A program made the translations under genes and the position numbers. From Branchinecta lynchi (Eukaryota > Arthropoda > Branchiopoda > Anostraca > Branchinectidae), in the NCBI GenBank assembly GCA_023053575.1, contig JAKZAP010000078.1, positions 124,001-188,000 of the forward strand: DNA of 64,000 bases. Reading direction: 5' to 3'. Shown piece after piece: positions 11,925-25,949 of this stretch; the stretch's first letter is position 1, and the number at the start of each line of letters is the position of its first letter. The notes under the pieces were generated by a model, which saw only the letters and a list, made by a program, of their open reading frames with translations, was not told the origin of the DNA and searched no databases.

Positions 11925-14900
11925 GTGGGAAAACAAACCTTGTGGGGAAACAAACCTTGTGGGGAAACAAACCTTGTGGGAAAACTAACCTTGTGGGAAA
12001 ACAAACCTTGTGGGGAAACAAACCTTGTGGGGAAACAAACCTTGTGGGAAAACAAACCTTGTGAGAAAACAATCCTTGCGGGAAAACCAACCTTGTGGGA
12101 AAACCAACCTTGTGGGAAAGCGAACCTTTTGGGAAAACCAACAGAGTGGGAAAACAAACCTTGTGGGAAAACCAACCTTGCGGGAAAACCAACCTTGGGG
12201 GAAAACAAACCTTGTGGGAAAACAAACCTTGTGGGGAAACAAACCTAGTGGGAAAACAATCCTTGGGGAAAACAAACCTTGTGGGGAAACAAACCTTGCG
12301 GGAAAACTAAACTTGTGGGAAAACAAACCCTGCGGGAATACCAACCTTGTGGGAAAACCAACCTTGTGGGGAAACAAACCTTTCGGGAAAACAAACCTTG
12401 TGGGAAAAGAAACCTTGTGGGAAAACAAACCTTGTGGGAAAACAAACCTTGTGGGAAAACAAACCTTGTGAGAAAACAAACCTTGTGGGGAAACAAACCT
12501 AGTGGGAAAACAAACCTTGTGAGAAAACAAACCTTGTGGGAAAACCAACCTTATGGGAAAACAAACCTAGTGGGAAAACAAACCTTGTGGGGAAACAAAC
12601 CTTATGGGAAAACAAACCTTGTGGGGAAACAAACCTTGTGGGAAAACCAACCTTGCGGGAAAGCGAACCTTTTGGGAAAACCAACACAGTGGGAAAACAA
12701 ACCTTGTGTTAAAACCAACCTTGTGGGAAAACCACCCTTGGGGGAAAACAAAGCTTGTGGGAAAACAAACCTTGTGGGAAAACCAACCTAGTGGGAAAAA
12801 CAACCTAGTGGGAAAACAAACCTTGTGAGAAAACAAACCTTGTGGGAAAACCAACCTTATGGGTAAAGCAACCCTGCGGGAAAACCAACCTTGTGGGAAA
12901 ACCAACCTTGTGGGAAAGCGAACCTTTTGGGAAAACCAACACAGTGGGAAAACAAACCTTGTGGGAAAACCAACCTTGCGGGAAAACCAACCTTGGGGGA
13001 AAGCAAACCTTGTGGGAAAACAAACCTTGTGGGGAAACAAACCTAGTAGGAAATCAAACCTTGTGAGAAAACAATCCTTGTGGGAAAACAAACCTTGTGG
13101 GGAAACAAACCTTGCGGGAAAACTAACCTTGTGGGAAAACAATCCTTGTGGGAAAACAAACCTTGCGGGAAAGCGAACCTTGCGGGAAAGCGAACCTCTT
13201 GGGAAAACCAACACAGTGGGAAAACAAACCTTGTGAGAAAACAATCCTTGTGGGACAACAAACCTTGTGGGGAAACAAACCTTGTGGGAAAACAATCCTT
13301 GTGGGAAAACCAACCTTGCGGGAAAGCGAACCTTGCGGGAAAGCGAACCTCTTGGGAAAACCAACACAGTGGGAAAACAAACCTTGTGAGAAAACAATCC
13401 TTGTGGGAAAACAAACCTTGTGGGGAAACAAACCTTGTGGGGAAACAAACCTTGTGGGAAAACAAACCTTGTGAGAAAACAAACCTTGTGGGGAAACAAA
13501 CCTAGTGGGAAAACAAACCTTGTGAGAAAACAAACCTTGTGGGAAAACCAACCTTGCGGGAAAGCGAACCTTGCAGGAAAGCGAACCTCTTGGGAAAACC
13601 AACACAGTGGGAAAACAAACCTTGTGAGAAAACAATCCTTGTGGGAAAACAAACCTTGTGGGGAAACAAACCTTGTGGGGAAACAAACCTTGTGAGAAAA
13701 CTAACCTTGTGGGAAAACAAACCTTGTGGGGAAACAAACCTTGTGGGGAAACAAACCTTGTGGGAAAACAAACCTTGTGAGAAAACAATCCTTGTGGGAA
13801 AACAAACCTTGTGGGGAAACAAACCTTGTGGGGAAACAAACCTTGTGGGGAAACAAACCTTGTGGGAAAACAAACCTTGTGGGAAAACCAACCTTATGGG
13901 GAAAGCAACCCTGCGGGAAAACCAACCTTGTGGGAAAACCAACCTTGTGGGAAAACCAACCTTGTGGGTAAGCGAACCTTTTGGGAAAACCAACACAGTG
14001 GGAAAACAAACCTTGTGGGAAAACAAACCTTGTGGGGAAACAAACCTTGCGGGAAAACTAACCTTGTGGGAAAACAAACCCTGCGGGAAAACCAACCTTG
14101 GGGGAAAACAAAGCTTGTGGGAAAACAAACCTTGTGGGAAAACCAACCTAGTGGGAAAAACAACCTAGTGGGAAAACAAACCTTGTGAGAAAACAAACCT
14201 TGTGGGAAAACCAACCTCATGGGGAAAGCAACCCTGCGGGAAAACCAACCTTGTGGGAAAACCAACCTTGTGGGAAAACCAACCTTGTGGGAAAACCAAC
14301 CTTGTGGGAAAGCGAACCTTTTGGGAAAACCAACACAGTGGGAAAACAAACCTTGTGGGAAAACAAACCTTGTGGGGAAACAAACCTTGCGGGAAAACTA
14401 ACCTTGTGGGAAAACAAACCCTGCGGGAAAACCAACCTTGTGGGAAAACCAACCTTGTGGGGAAACAAACCTTTCGGGAAAACCAACCTTGTGGGAAAAC
14501 AAACCTTGCGGGAAAACTAACCATGTGGGAAAACAAACCCTACGGGAAAACCAACCTTGTGGGAAAACCAACCTTGTGGGGAAACAAACCTTTCGGGAAA
14601 ACCAACCTTGTGGGAAAACAAACATTGTGTTAAATCAGACCTTGTGGGAAAACTAACCTTGCGGGAAAACCAACCTTGTGGGAAAACCAACCTTATGGGA
14701 AAACCAATCTTGCGGGAAAACCTACCTTGGGGGAAAACAAACCTTGTGGGTAAACAAACCTTGTGGGAAAACAAACCTTGTGGGAAAACCAACCTAGTGG
14801 GAAAACAAACCTTGTGAGAATACAAACCTTTTGGGAAAACCAACCTTATGGGGAAACAAACCCTGCGGGAAAACCAACCTTGTGGGAAAACCAACCTTGC

Positions 14901-17900
14901 GGGAAAGCGAACCTTTTGGGAAAACCAACACAGTGGGAAAACAAACCTTGTGGGAAAACAATCCTTGTGGGAAAACAAACCTCGTGGGGAAACAAACCTT
15001 GTGGGGAAACAAACCTTGTGGGAAAACTAACCTTGTGGGAAAACAAACCTTGCGGGAAAACTAACCTTGTGGGAAAACAAACCCTGCGGGAAAACAAACC
15101 TTGTGGGAAAACCAACCTTGTGGGGAAACAAACCTTTCTGGAAAACCAGCCTTGTGGCAAAACAAACCTTGTGGGAAAACAAACCTTGTGGGAAAACAAA
15201 CCTTGTGGGAAAACAAACCTTTTTAGAAAACAAACCTTGTGGGGAAACAAACCTAGTGGGAACACAAACCTTGTGAGAAAACAAACCTTGTGGGAAAACC
15301 AACCTTGCGGGAAAGCGACCCTTGCGGGAAAGCGAACCTCTTGGGAAAACCAACACAGTGGGAAAACAAACCTTGTGAGAAAACAATCCTTGTGGGAAAA
15401 CAAACCTTGTGGGGAAACAAACCTTGTGGGGAAACAAACCTTGTGGGAAAACTAACCTTGTGGGAAAACAAACCTTGCGGGAAAACTAACCTTGTGGGGA
15501 AACAAACCTTGTGGGGAAACAAACCTTGTGGGAAAACTAACCTTGTGGGGAAACAAACCTTGTGGGGAAACAAACCTTGTGGGGAAACAAACCTTGTGGG
15601 AAAACAAACCTTGTGAGAAAACAATCCTTGTGGGAAAACAAACCTTGTGGGGAAACAAACCTTGTGGGGAAACAAACCTTGTGGGGAAACAAACCTTGTG
15701 GGAAAACAAACCTTGTGGGAAAACCAACCTTATGGGGAAAGCAACCCTGCGGGAAAACCAACCTTGTGGGAAAACCAACCTTGTGGGAAAACCAACCTTG
15801 TGGGAAAGCGAACCTTTTGGGAAAACCAACACAGTGGGAAAACAAACCTTGTGGGAAAACAAACCTTGTGGGGAAACAAACCTTGCGGGAAAACTAACCT
15901 TGTGGGAAAACAAACCCTGCGGGAAAACCAACCTTGGGGGAAAACAAAGCTTGTGGGAAAACAAAACTTGTGGGAAAACCAACCTAGTGGGAAAAACAAC
16001 CTAGTGGGAAAACAAACCTTGTGAGAAAACAAACCTTGTGGGAAAACCAACCTCATGGGGAAAGCAACCCTGCGGGAAAACCAACCTTGTGGGAAAACCA
16101 ACTTTGTGGGAAAGCGAACCTTTTGGGAAAAACAACATAGTGGGAAAACAAACCTTGTGGGAAAACAAACCTTGTGGGGAAACAAACCTTGCGGGAAAAC
16201 TAACCTTGTGGGAAAACAAACCCTGCGGGAAAACCAACCTTGTGGGAAAACCAACCTTGTGGGGAAACAAACCTTTCGGGAAAACCAACCTTGTGGGAAA
16301 ACAAACCTTGCGGGAAAACTAACCTTGTGGGAAAACAAACCCTGTGGGAAAACCAACCTTGTGGGAAAACCAACCTTGTGGGGAAACAAACCTTTCGGGA
16401 AAACCAACCTTGTGGGAAAACAAACATTGTGTTAAATCAGACCTTGGGGGAAAACTAACCTTGCGGGAAAACCAACCTTGTGGGAAAACCAACCTTATGG
16501 GAAAACCAACCTTGCGGGAAAACCAACCTTGCGGGAAAACAAACCTTGTGGGTAAACAAACCTTGTGGGAAAACAAACCTTGTGGGAAAACCAACCTAGT
16601 GGGAAAACAAACCTTGTGAGAAAACAAACCTTTTGGGAAAACCAACCTTATGGGGAAACAAACCCTGCGGGAAAACCAACCTTGTGGGAAAACCAACCTT
16701 GCGGGAAAGTGAACCTTTTGGGAAAACCAACACAGTGGGAAAACAAACCTTGTGAGAAAACAATCCTTGTGGGAAAACAAACCTTGTGGGGAAACAAACC
16801 TTGTGGGGAAACAAACCTTGTGGGAAAACTAACCTTGTGGGAAAACAAACCTTGTGGGAAAACCAACCTTGTGGGGAAACAAACCTTTCTGGAAAACCAA
16901 CCTTGTGGCAAAACAAACCTTGTGGGAAAACAAACCTTGTGGGAAAACAAACCTTGTGGGAAAACAAACCTTGTGAGAAAACAAACCTTGTGGGGAAACA
17001 AACCTAGTGGGAAAACAAACCTTGTGAGAAAACAAACCTTGTGGGAAAACCAACCTTGCGGGAAAGCGAACCTTGCGGGAAAGCGAACCTCTTGGGAAAA
17101 CCAACACAGTGGGAAAACAAACTTTGTGAGAAAACAATCCTTGTGGGAAAACAAACCTTGTGGGGAAACAAACCTTGTGGGGAAACAAACCTTGTGGGAA
17201 AACTAACCTTGTGGGAAAACAAACCTTGCGGGAAAACTAACCTTGTGGGAAAACAAACCCTGCGGAAAAACCAGCCTTGTGGGAAAACCAACCTTGTGGG
17301 GAAACAAACCTTTCGGGAAAATCAACCTTGTGGGAAAACAAGCCTTGTGAGAAAACAAACATTGTGGGGAAACAAACCTTGTGGGAAAACCAGCCTTGCG
17401 GGAAAGCGAACCTTTTGGGAAAACCAACCTTATGGGGAAAGCAACCCTGCGGGAAAACCAACCTTGTGGGAAAACCAACCTTGTGGGAAAACCAACCTTT
17501 TGGGAAAGTGAACCTTTTGGGAAAACCAACACAGTGGGAAAACAAACCTTGTGGGAAAACAAACCTTGTGGGGAAACAAACCTTGTGGGGAAACAAACCT
17601 TGTGGGAAAACTAACCTTGTGGGAAAACAAACCTTGTGGGGAAACAAACCTTGTGGGGAAACAAACCTTGTGGGAAAACAAACCTTGTGAGAAAACAATC
17701 CTTGCGGGAAAACCAACCTTGTGGGAAAACCAACCTTGTGGGAAAGCGAACCTTTTGGGAAAACCAACACAGTGGGAAAACAAACCTTGTGGGAAAACCA
17801 ACCTTGCGGGAAAACCAACCTTGGGGGAAAACCAACCTTGTGGGAAAACAAACATTGTGGGGAAACAAACCTAGTGGGAAAACAATCCTTGTGGGAAAAC

Positions 17901-20900
17901 AAACCTTGTGGGGAAACAAACCTTGCGGGAAAACTAAACTTGTGGGAAAACAAACCCTGCGGGAATACCAACCTTGTGGGAAAACCAACCTTGTGGGGAA
18001 AAAAACCTTTCGGGAAAACAAACCTTGTGGAAAAACAAACCTTGTGGGAAAACAAACCTTGTGGGAAAACAAACCTTGTGGGAAAACAAACCTTGTGAGA
18101 AAACAAACCTTGTGGGGAAACAAACCTAGTGGGAAAACAAACCTTGTGAGAAAACAAACCTTGTGGGAAAACCAACCTTATGGGAAAACAAACCTAGTGG
18201 GAAAACAAACCTTGTGGGGAAACAAACCTTATGGGAAAACAAACCTTGTGGGGAAACAAACCTTGTGGGAAAACCAACCTTGCGGGAAAGCGAACCTTTT
18301 GGGAAAACCAACACAGTGGGAAAACAAACCTTGTGTTAAAACCAACCTTGTGGGAAAACCAACCTTGGGGGAAAACAAAGCTTGTGGGAAAACAAACCTT
18401 GTGGGAAAACCAACCTAGTGGGAAAAACAACCTAGTGGGAAAACAAACCTTGTGAGAAAACAAACCTTGTGGGAAAACCAACCTTATGGGTAAAGCAACC
18501 CTGCGGGAAAACCAACCTTGTGGGAAAACCAACCTTGTGGGAAAGCGAACCTTTTGGGAAAACCAACACAGTGGGAAAACAAACCTTGTGGGAAAACCAA
18601 CCTTGCGGGAAAACCAACCTTGGGGGAAAGCAAACCTTGTGGGAAAACAAACCTTGTGGGGAAACAAACCTAGTAGGAAATCAAACCTTGTGAGAAAACA
18701 AACCTTGCGGGAAAGCGAACCTTGCGGGAAAGCGAACCTTGCGGGAAAACCAACACAGTGGGAAAACAAACCTTGTGAGAAAACAATCCTTGTGGGACAA
18801 CAAACCTTGTGGGGAAACAAACCTTGTGGGAAAACAATCCTTGTGGGAAAACCAACCTTGCGGGAAAGCGAACCTTGCGGGAAAGCGAACCTCTTGGGAA
18901 AACCAACACAGTGGGAAAACAAACCTTGTGAGAAAACAATCCTTGTGGGAAAACAAACCTTGTGGGGAAACAAACCTTGTGGGGAAACAAACCTTGTGGG
19001 AAAACAATCCTTGTGAGAAAACAAACCTTGTGGGGAAACAAACCTAGTGGGAAAACAAACCTTGTGAGAAAACAAACCTTGTGGGAAAACCAACCTTGCG
19101 GGAAAGCGAACCTTGCAGGAAAGCGAACCTCTTGGGAAAACCAACACAGTGGGAAAACAAACCTTGTGAGAAAACAATCCTTGTGGGAAAACAAACCTTG
19201 TGGGGAAACAAACCTTGTGGGGAAACAAACCTTGTGAGAAAACTAACCTTGTGGGAAAACAAACCTTGTGGGGAAACAAACCTTGTGGGGAAACAAACCT
19301 TGTGGGAAAACAAACCTTGTGAGAAAACAATCCTTGTGGGAAAACAAACCTTGTGGGGAAACAAACCTTGTGGGGAAACAAACCTTGTGGGGAAACAAAC
19401 CTTGTGGGAAAACAAACCTTGTGGGAAAACCAACCTTATGGGGAAAGCAACCCTGCGGGAAAACCAACCTTGTGGGAAAACCAACCTTGTGGGAAAACCA
19501 ACCTTGTGGGTAAGCGAACCTTTTGGGAAAACCAACACAGTGGGAAAACAAACCTTGTGGGAAAACAAACCTTGTGGGGAAACAAACCTTGCGGGAAAAC
19601 TAACCTTGTGGGAAAACAAACCCTGCGGGAAAACCAACCTTGGGGGAAAACAAAGCTTGTGGGAAAACAAACCTTGTGGGAAAACCAACCTAGTGGGAAA
19701 AACAACCTAGTGGGAAAACAAACCTTGTGAGAAAACAAACCTTGTGGGAAAACCAACCTCATGGGGAAAGCAACCCTGCGGGAAAACCAACCTTGTGGGA
19801 AAACCAACCTTGTGGGAAAACCAACCTTGTGGGAAAACCAACCTTGTGGGAAAGCGAACCTTTTGGGAAAACCAACACAGTGGGAAAACAAACCTTGTGG
19901 GAAAACAAACCTTGTGGGGAAACAAACCTTGCGGGAAAACTAACCTTGTGGGAAAACAAACCCTGCGGGAAAACCAACCTTGTGGGAAAACCAACCTTGT
20001 GGGGAAACAAACCTTTCGGGAAAACCAACCTTGTGGGAAAACAAACCTTGCGGGAAAACTAACCATGTGGGAAAACAAACCCTACGGGAAAACCAACCTT
20101 GTGGGAAAACCAACCTTGTGGGGAAACAAACCTTTCGGGAAAACCAACCTTGTGGGAAAACAAACATTGTGTTAAATCAGACCTTGTGGGAAAACTAACC
20201 TTGCGGGAAAACCAACCTTGTGGGAAAACCAACCTTATGGGAAAACCAATCTTGCGGGAAAACCTACCTTGGGGGAAAACAAACCTTGTGGGTAAACAAA
20301 CCTTGTGGGAAAACAAACCTTGTGGGAAAACCAACCTAGTGGGAAAACAAACCTTGTGAGAATACAAACCTTTTGGGAAAACCAACCTTATGGGGAAACA
20401 AACCCTGCGGGAAAACCAACCTTGTGGGAAAACCAACCTTGCGGGAAAGCGAACCTTTTGGGAAAACCAACACAGTGGGAAAACAAACCTTGTGGGAAAA
20501 CAATCCTTGTGGGAAAACAAACCTCGTGGGGAAACAAACCTTGTGGGGAAACAAACCTTGTGGGAAAACTAACCTTGTGGGAAAACAAACCTTGCGGGAA
20601 AACTAACCTTGTGGGAAAACAAACCCTGCGGGAAAACAAACCTTGTGGGAAAACCAACCTTGTGGGGAAACAAACCTTTCTGGAAAACCAGCCTTGTGGC
20701 AAAACAAACCTTGTGGGAAAACAAACCTTGTGGGAAAACAAACCTTGTGGGAAAACAAACCTTTTTAGAAAACAAACCTTGTGGGGAAACAAACCTAGTG
20801 GGAACACAAACCTTGTGAGAAAACAAACCTTGTGGGAAAACCAACCTTGCGGGAAAGCGACCCTTGCGGGAAAGCGAACCTCTTGGGAAAACCAACACAG

Positions 20901-23115
20901 TGGGAAAACAAACCTTGTGAGAAAACAATCCTTGTGGGAAAACAAACCTTGTGGGGAAACAAACCTTGTGGGGAAACAAACCTTGTGGGAAAACTAACCT
21001 TGTGGGAAAACAAACCTTGCGGGAAAACTAACCTTGTGGGGAAACAAATCTTGTGGGGAAACAAACCTTGTGGGAAAACTAACCTTGTGGGGAAACAAAC
21101 CTTGTGGGGAAACAAACCTTGTGGGGAAACAAACCTTGTGGGAAAACAAACCTTGTGAGAAAACAATCCTTGTGGGAAAACAAACCTTGTGGGGAAACAA
21201 ACCTTGTGGGGAAACAAACCTTGTGGGGAAACAAACCTTGTGGGAAAACAAACCTTGTGGGAAAACCAACCTTATGGGGAAAGCAACCCTGCGGGAAAAC
21301 CAACCTTGTGGGAAAACCAACCTTGTGGGAAAACCAACCTTGTGGGAAAGCGAACCTTTTGGGAAAACCAACACAGTGGGAAAACAAACCTTGTGGGAAA
21401 ACAAACCTTGTGGGGAAACAAACCTTGCGGGAAAACTAACCTTGTGGGAAAACAAACCCTGCGGGAAAACCAACCTTGGGGGAAAACAAAGCTTGTGGGA
21501 AAACAAACCTTGTGGGAAAACCAACCTAGTGGGAAAAACAACCTAGTGGGAAAACAAACCTTGTGAGAAAACAAACCTTGTGGGAAAACCAACCTCATGG
21601 GGAAAGCAACCCTGCGGGAAAACCAACCTTGTGGGAAAACCAACTTTGTGGGAAAGCGAACCTTTTGGGAAAAACAACATAGTGGGAAAACAAACCTTGT
21701 GGGAAAACAAACCTTGTGGGGAAACAAACCTTGCGGGAAAACTAACCTTGTGGGAAAACAAACCCTGCGGGAAAACCAACCTTGTGGGAAAACCAACCTT
21801 GTGGGGAAACAAACCTTTCGGGAAAACCAACCTTGTGGGAAAACAAACCTTGCGGGAAAACTAACCTTGTGGGAAAACAAACCCTGTGGGAAAACCAACC
21901 TTGTGGGAAAACCAACCTTGTGGGGAAACAAACCTTTCGGGAAAACCAACCTTGTGGGAAAACAAACATTGTGTTAAATCAGACCTTGTGGGAAAACTAA
22001 CCTTGCGGGAAAACCAACCTTGTGGGAAAACCAACCTTATGGGAAAACCAACCTTGCGGGAAAACCAACCTTGCGGGAAAACAAACCTTGTGGGTAAACA
22101 AACCTTGTGGGAAAACAAACCTTGTGGGAAAACCAACCTAGTGGGAAAACAAACCTTGTGAGAAAACAAACCTTTTGGGAAAACCAACCTTATGGGGAAA
22201 CAAACCCTGCGGGAAAACCAACCTTGTGGGAAAACCAACCTTGCGGGAAAGTGAACATTTTGGGAAAACCAACACAGTGGGAAAACAAACCTTGTGAGAA
22301 AACAATCCTTGTGGGAAAACAAACCTTGTGGGGAAACAAACCTTGTGGGGAAACAAACCTTGTGGGAAAACTAACCTTGTGGGAAAACAAACCTTGTGGG
22401 AAAACCAACCTTGTGGGGAAACAAACCTTTCTGGAAAACCAACCTTGTGGCAAAACAAACCTTGTGGGAAAACAAACCTTGTGGGAAAACAAACCTTTTG
22501 GGAAACAAACCTTGTGAGAAAACAAACCTTGTGGGGAAACAAACCTAGTGGGAAAACAAACCTTGTGAGAAAACAAACCTTGTGGGAAAACCAACCTTGC
22601 GGGAAAGCGAACCTTGCGGGAAAGCGAACCTCTTGGGAAAACCAACACAGTGGGAAAACAAACTTTGTGAGAAAACAATCCTTGTGGGAAGACAAACCTT
22701 GTGGGGAAACAAACCTTGTGGGGAAACAAACCTTGTGGGAAAACTAACCTTGTGGGAAAACAAACCTTGCGGGAAAACTAACCTTGTGGGAAAACAAACC
22801 CTGCGGAAAAACCAGCCTTGTGGGAAAACCAACCTTGTGGGGAAACAAACCTTTCGGGAAAACCAACCTTGTGGGAAAACAAGCCTTGTGAGAAAACAAA
22901 CATTGTGGGGAAACAAACCTTGTGGGAAAACCAGCCTTGCGGGAAAGCGAACCTTTTGGGAAAACCAACCTTATGGGGAAAGCAACCCTGCGGGAAAACC
23001 AACCTTGTGGGAAAACCAACCTTGTGGGAAAACCAACCTTTTGGGAAAGTGAACCTTTTGGGAAAACCAACACAGTGGGAAAACAAACCTTGTGGGAAAA
23101 CAAACCTTGTGGGGA
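11925..23115 (+). repeat. Tandem duplication inside satellite, 5.54-kb period (2 copies)
   Basis: Copy 1 spans about 11.93-17.56 kb and copy 2 about 17.55-23.1 kb. The offset is 5626-5627 bp over the first kilobase, then 5542 bp (326 units), because copy 2 lacks 85 bp (five units) that copy 1 has near 13.06-13.15 kb. The offset falls to 5541 after a 1-bp loss near 22.5 kb. Divergence otherwise looks like scattered single-base changes, so the duplication is young. Confidence 0.85.
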
Positions 23116-25949
23116 AACAAACCTTGCGGGAAAACTAACCTTGTGGGAAAACAAACCCTGCGGGAAAACCAACCTTGTGGGAAAACCAACCTTGTGGGGA
23201 AACAAACCTTTCGGGAAAACCAACCTTGTGGGAAAACAAATATTGTGGGAAAACAAACCTAGTGGGGAAACAAACCTTGTGGGAAAACCAACCTTGCGGG
23301 AAAGCGAACCTTTTGGGAAAACCAACACAGTGGGAAAACAAACCTTGTGGGTAAACCAACCTTGCGGGAAAACCAACCTTGGGGGAAAACAAAGCTTGTG
23401 GGAAAACATACCTTGTGGGAAAACCAACCTAGTGGGAAAAACAACCTTGGGGGAAAACAAAGCTTGTGGGAAAACAGACCTTGTGGGAAAACCAACCTAG
23501 TGGGAAAAACAACCTAGTGGGAAAACAAACCTTGTGAGAAAACAAAACTTGTGGGAAAACCAACCTTATGGGGAAAGCAACCCTGCGGGAAAACCAACCT
23601 TGTGGGAAAACCAACCTTGTGGGAAAACCAACCTTGTGGGAAAGCGAACCTTTTGGGAAAACCAACACAGTGGGAAAACAAACCTTGTGGGAAAACAAAC
23701 CTTGTGGGGAAACAAACCTTGCGGGAAAACTAACCTTGTGGGAAAACAAACCCTGCGGGAAAACCAACCTTGTGGGAAAACCAACCTTGCGGGAAAGCGA
23801 ACCTTTTGGGAAAACCAACACAGTGGGAAAACAAACCTTGTGAGAAAACAATCCTTGTGGGAAAACAAACCTTGTGGGGAAACAAACCTTGTGGGGAAAC
23901 AAACCTTGTGGGAAAACTAACCTTGTGGGAAAACAAACCTTGCGGGAAAACTAACCTTGTGGGAAAACAAACCCTGCGGGAAAGCAAACCTTGTGGGAAA
24001 ACCAACCTTGTGGGGAAACAAATCTTTCTGGAAAACCAACCTTGTTGCAAAACAAACCTTGTGGGAAAACAAACCTTGTGGGAAAACAAACCTTGTGGGA
24101 AAACAAACCTTGTGAGAAAACAAACCTTGTGGGGAAACAAACCTAGTGGGAAAACAAACCTTGTGAGAAAACAAACCTTGTGGGAAAACCAACCTTGCGG
24201 GAAAGCGAACCTTGCGGGAAAGCGAACCTCTTGGGAAAACCAACACAGTGGGAAATCAAACCTTGTGAGAAAACAATCCTTGTGGGAAAACAAACCTTGT
24301 GGGGAAACAAACCTTGTGGGGAAACAAACCGTGTGGGAAAACAAACCTTGTGAGAAAACAAACCTTGTGGGGAAACAAACCTAGTGGGAAAACAAACCTT
24401 GTGAGAAAACAAACCTTGTGGGAAAACCAACCTTGCGGGAAAGCGAACCTTGCGGGAAAGCGAACCTCTTGGGAATACCAACACAGTGGGAAAACAAACC
24501 TTGTGAGAAAACAATCCTTGTGGGAAAACAAACCTTGTGTTAAATCAGACCTTGTGGGAAAACTAACCTTGCGGGAAAACAAACCTTTTGGGAAAACCAA
24601 CCTTATGGGGAAACAAACCCTGCGGGAAAACCAACCTTGTGGGAAAACCAACCTTGCGGGAAAGTGAACCTTTTGGGAAAACCAACACAGTGGGAAAACA
24701 AACCTTGTGAGAAAACAATCCTTGTGGGAAAACAAACCTTGTGGGGAAACAAACCTTGTGGGGAAACAAACCTTGTGGGAAAACTAACCTTGTGGGAAAA
24801 CAAACCTTGCTGGAAAACTAACCTTGTGGGAAAACAAACCCTGCGGGAAAACAAACCTTGTGGGAAAACCAACCTTGTGGGGAAACAAACCTTTCTGGAA
24901 AACCAACCTTGTGGCAAAACAAACCTTGTGGGAAAACAAACCTTGTGGGAAAACAAACCTTGTGGGAAAACAAACCTTGTGAGAAAACAAACCTTGTGGG
25001 GAAACAAACCTAGTGGGAAAACAAACCTTGTGAGAAAACAAACCTTGTGGGAAAACCATCCTTGCGGGAAAGCGAACCTCTTGGGAAAACCAACACAGTG
25101 GGAAAACAAACTTTGTGAGAAAACAATCCTTGTGGGAAAACAAACCTTGTGGGGAAACAAACCTTGTGAGAAAACAAACCTTGTGGGAAAACCAACCTTG
25201 CGGGAAAGCGAACCTCTTGGGAAAACCAACACAGTGGGAAAACAAACTTTGTGAGAAAACAATCCTTGTGGGAAAACAAACCTTGTGGGAAAACCAACCT
25301 TGTGGGGAAACAAACCTAGTGGGAAAACAAACCTTGTGAGAAAACAAACCTTATGGGAAAACCAACCTTGCGGGAAAGCGAACCTCTTGGGAAAACCAAC
25401 ACAGTGGGAAAACAAACTTTGTGAGAAAACAATCCTTGTGGGAAAACAAACCTTGTGGGAAAACCAACCTTGTGGGGAAACAAACCTTTCGGGAAAACCA
25501 ACCTTGTGGGAAAACAAACATTGTGTTAAATCAGACCTTGTGGGAAAACTAACCTTGCGGGAAAACCAACCTTGTGGGAAAACCAACCTTATGGGACAAC
25601 CAACCTTGCGGGAAAACCAACCTTGCGGGAAAACAAACCTTGTGGGTAAACAAACCTTGTGGGAAAACAAACCTTGTGGGAAAACCAACCTAGTGGGAAA
25701 ACAAACCTTGTGAGAAAACAAACCTTTTGGGAAAACCAACCTTATGGGGAAACAAACCCTGCGGGAAAACCAACCTTGTGGGAAAACCAACCTTGCGGGA
25801 AAGTGAACCTTTTGGGAAAACCAACACAGTGGGAAAACAAACCTTGTGAGAAAACAATCCTTGTGGGAAAACAAACCTTGTGGGGAAACAAACCTTGTGG
25901 GGAAACAAACCTTGTGGGAAAACTAACCTTGTGGGAAAACAAACCTTGT

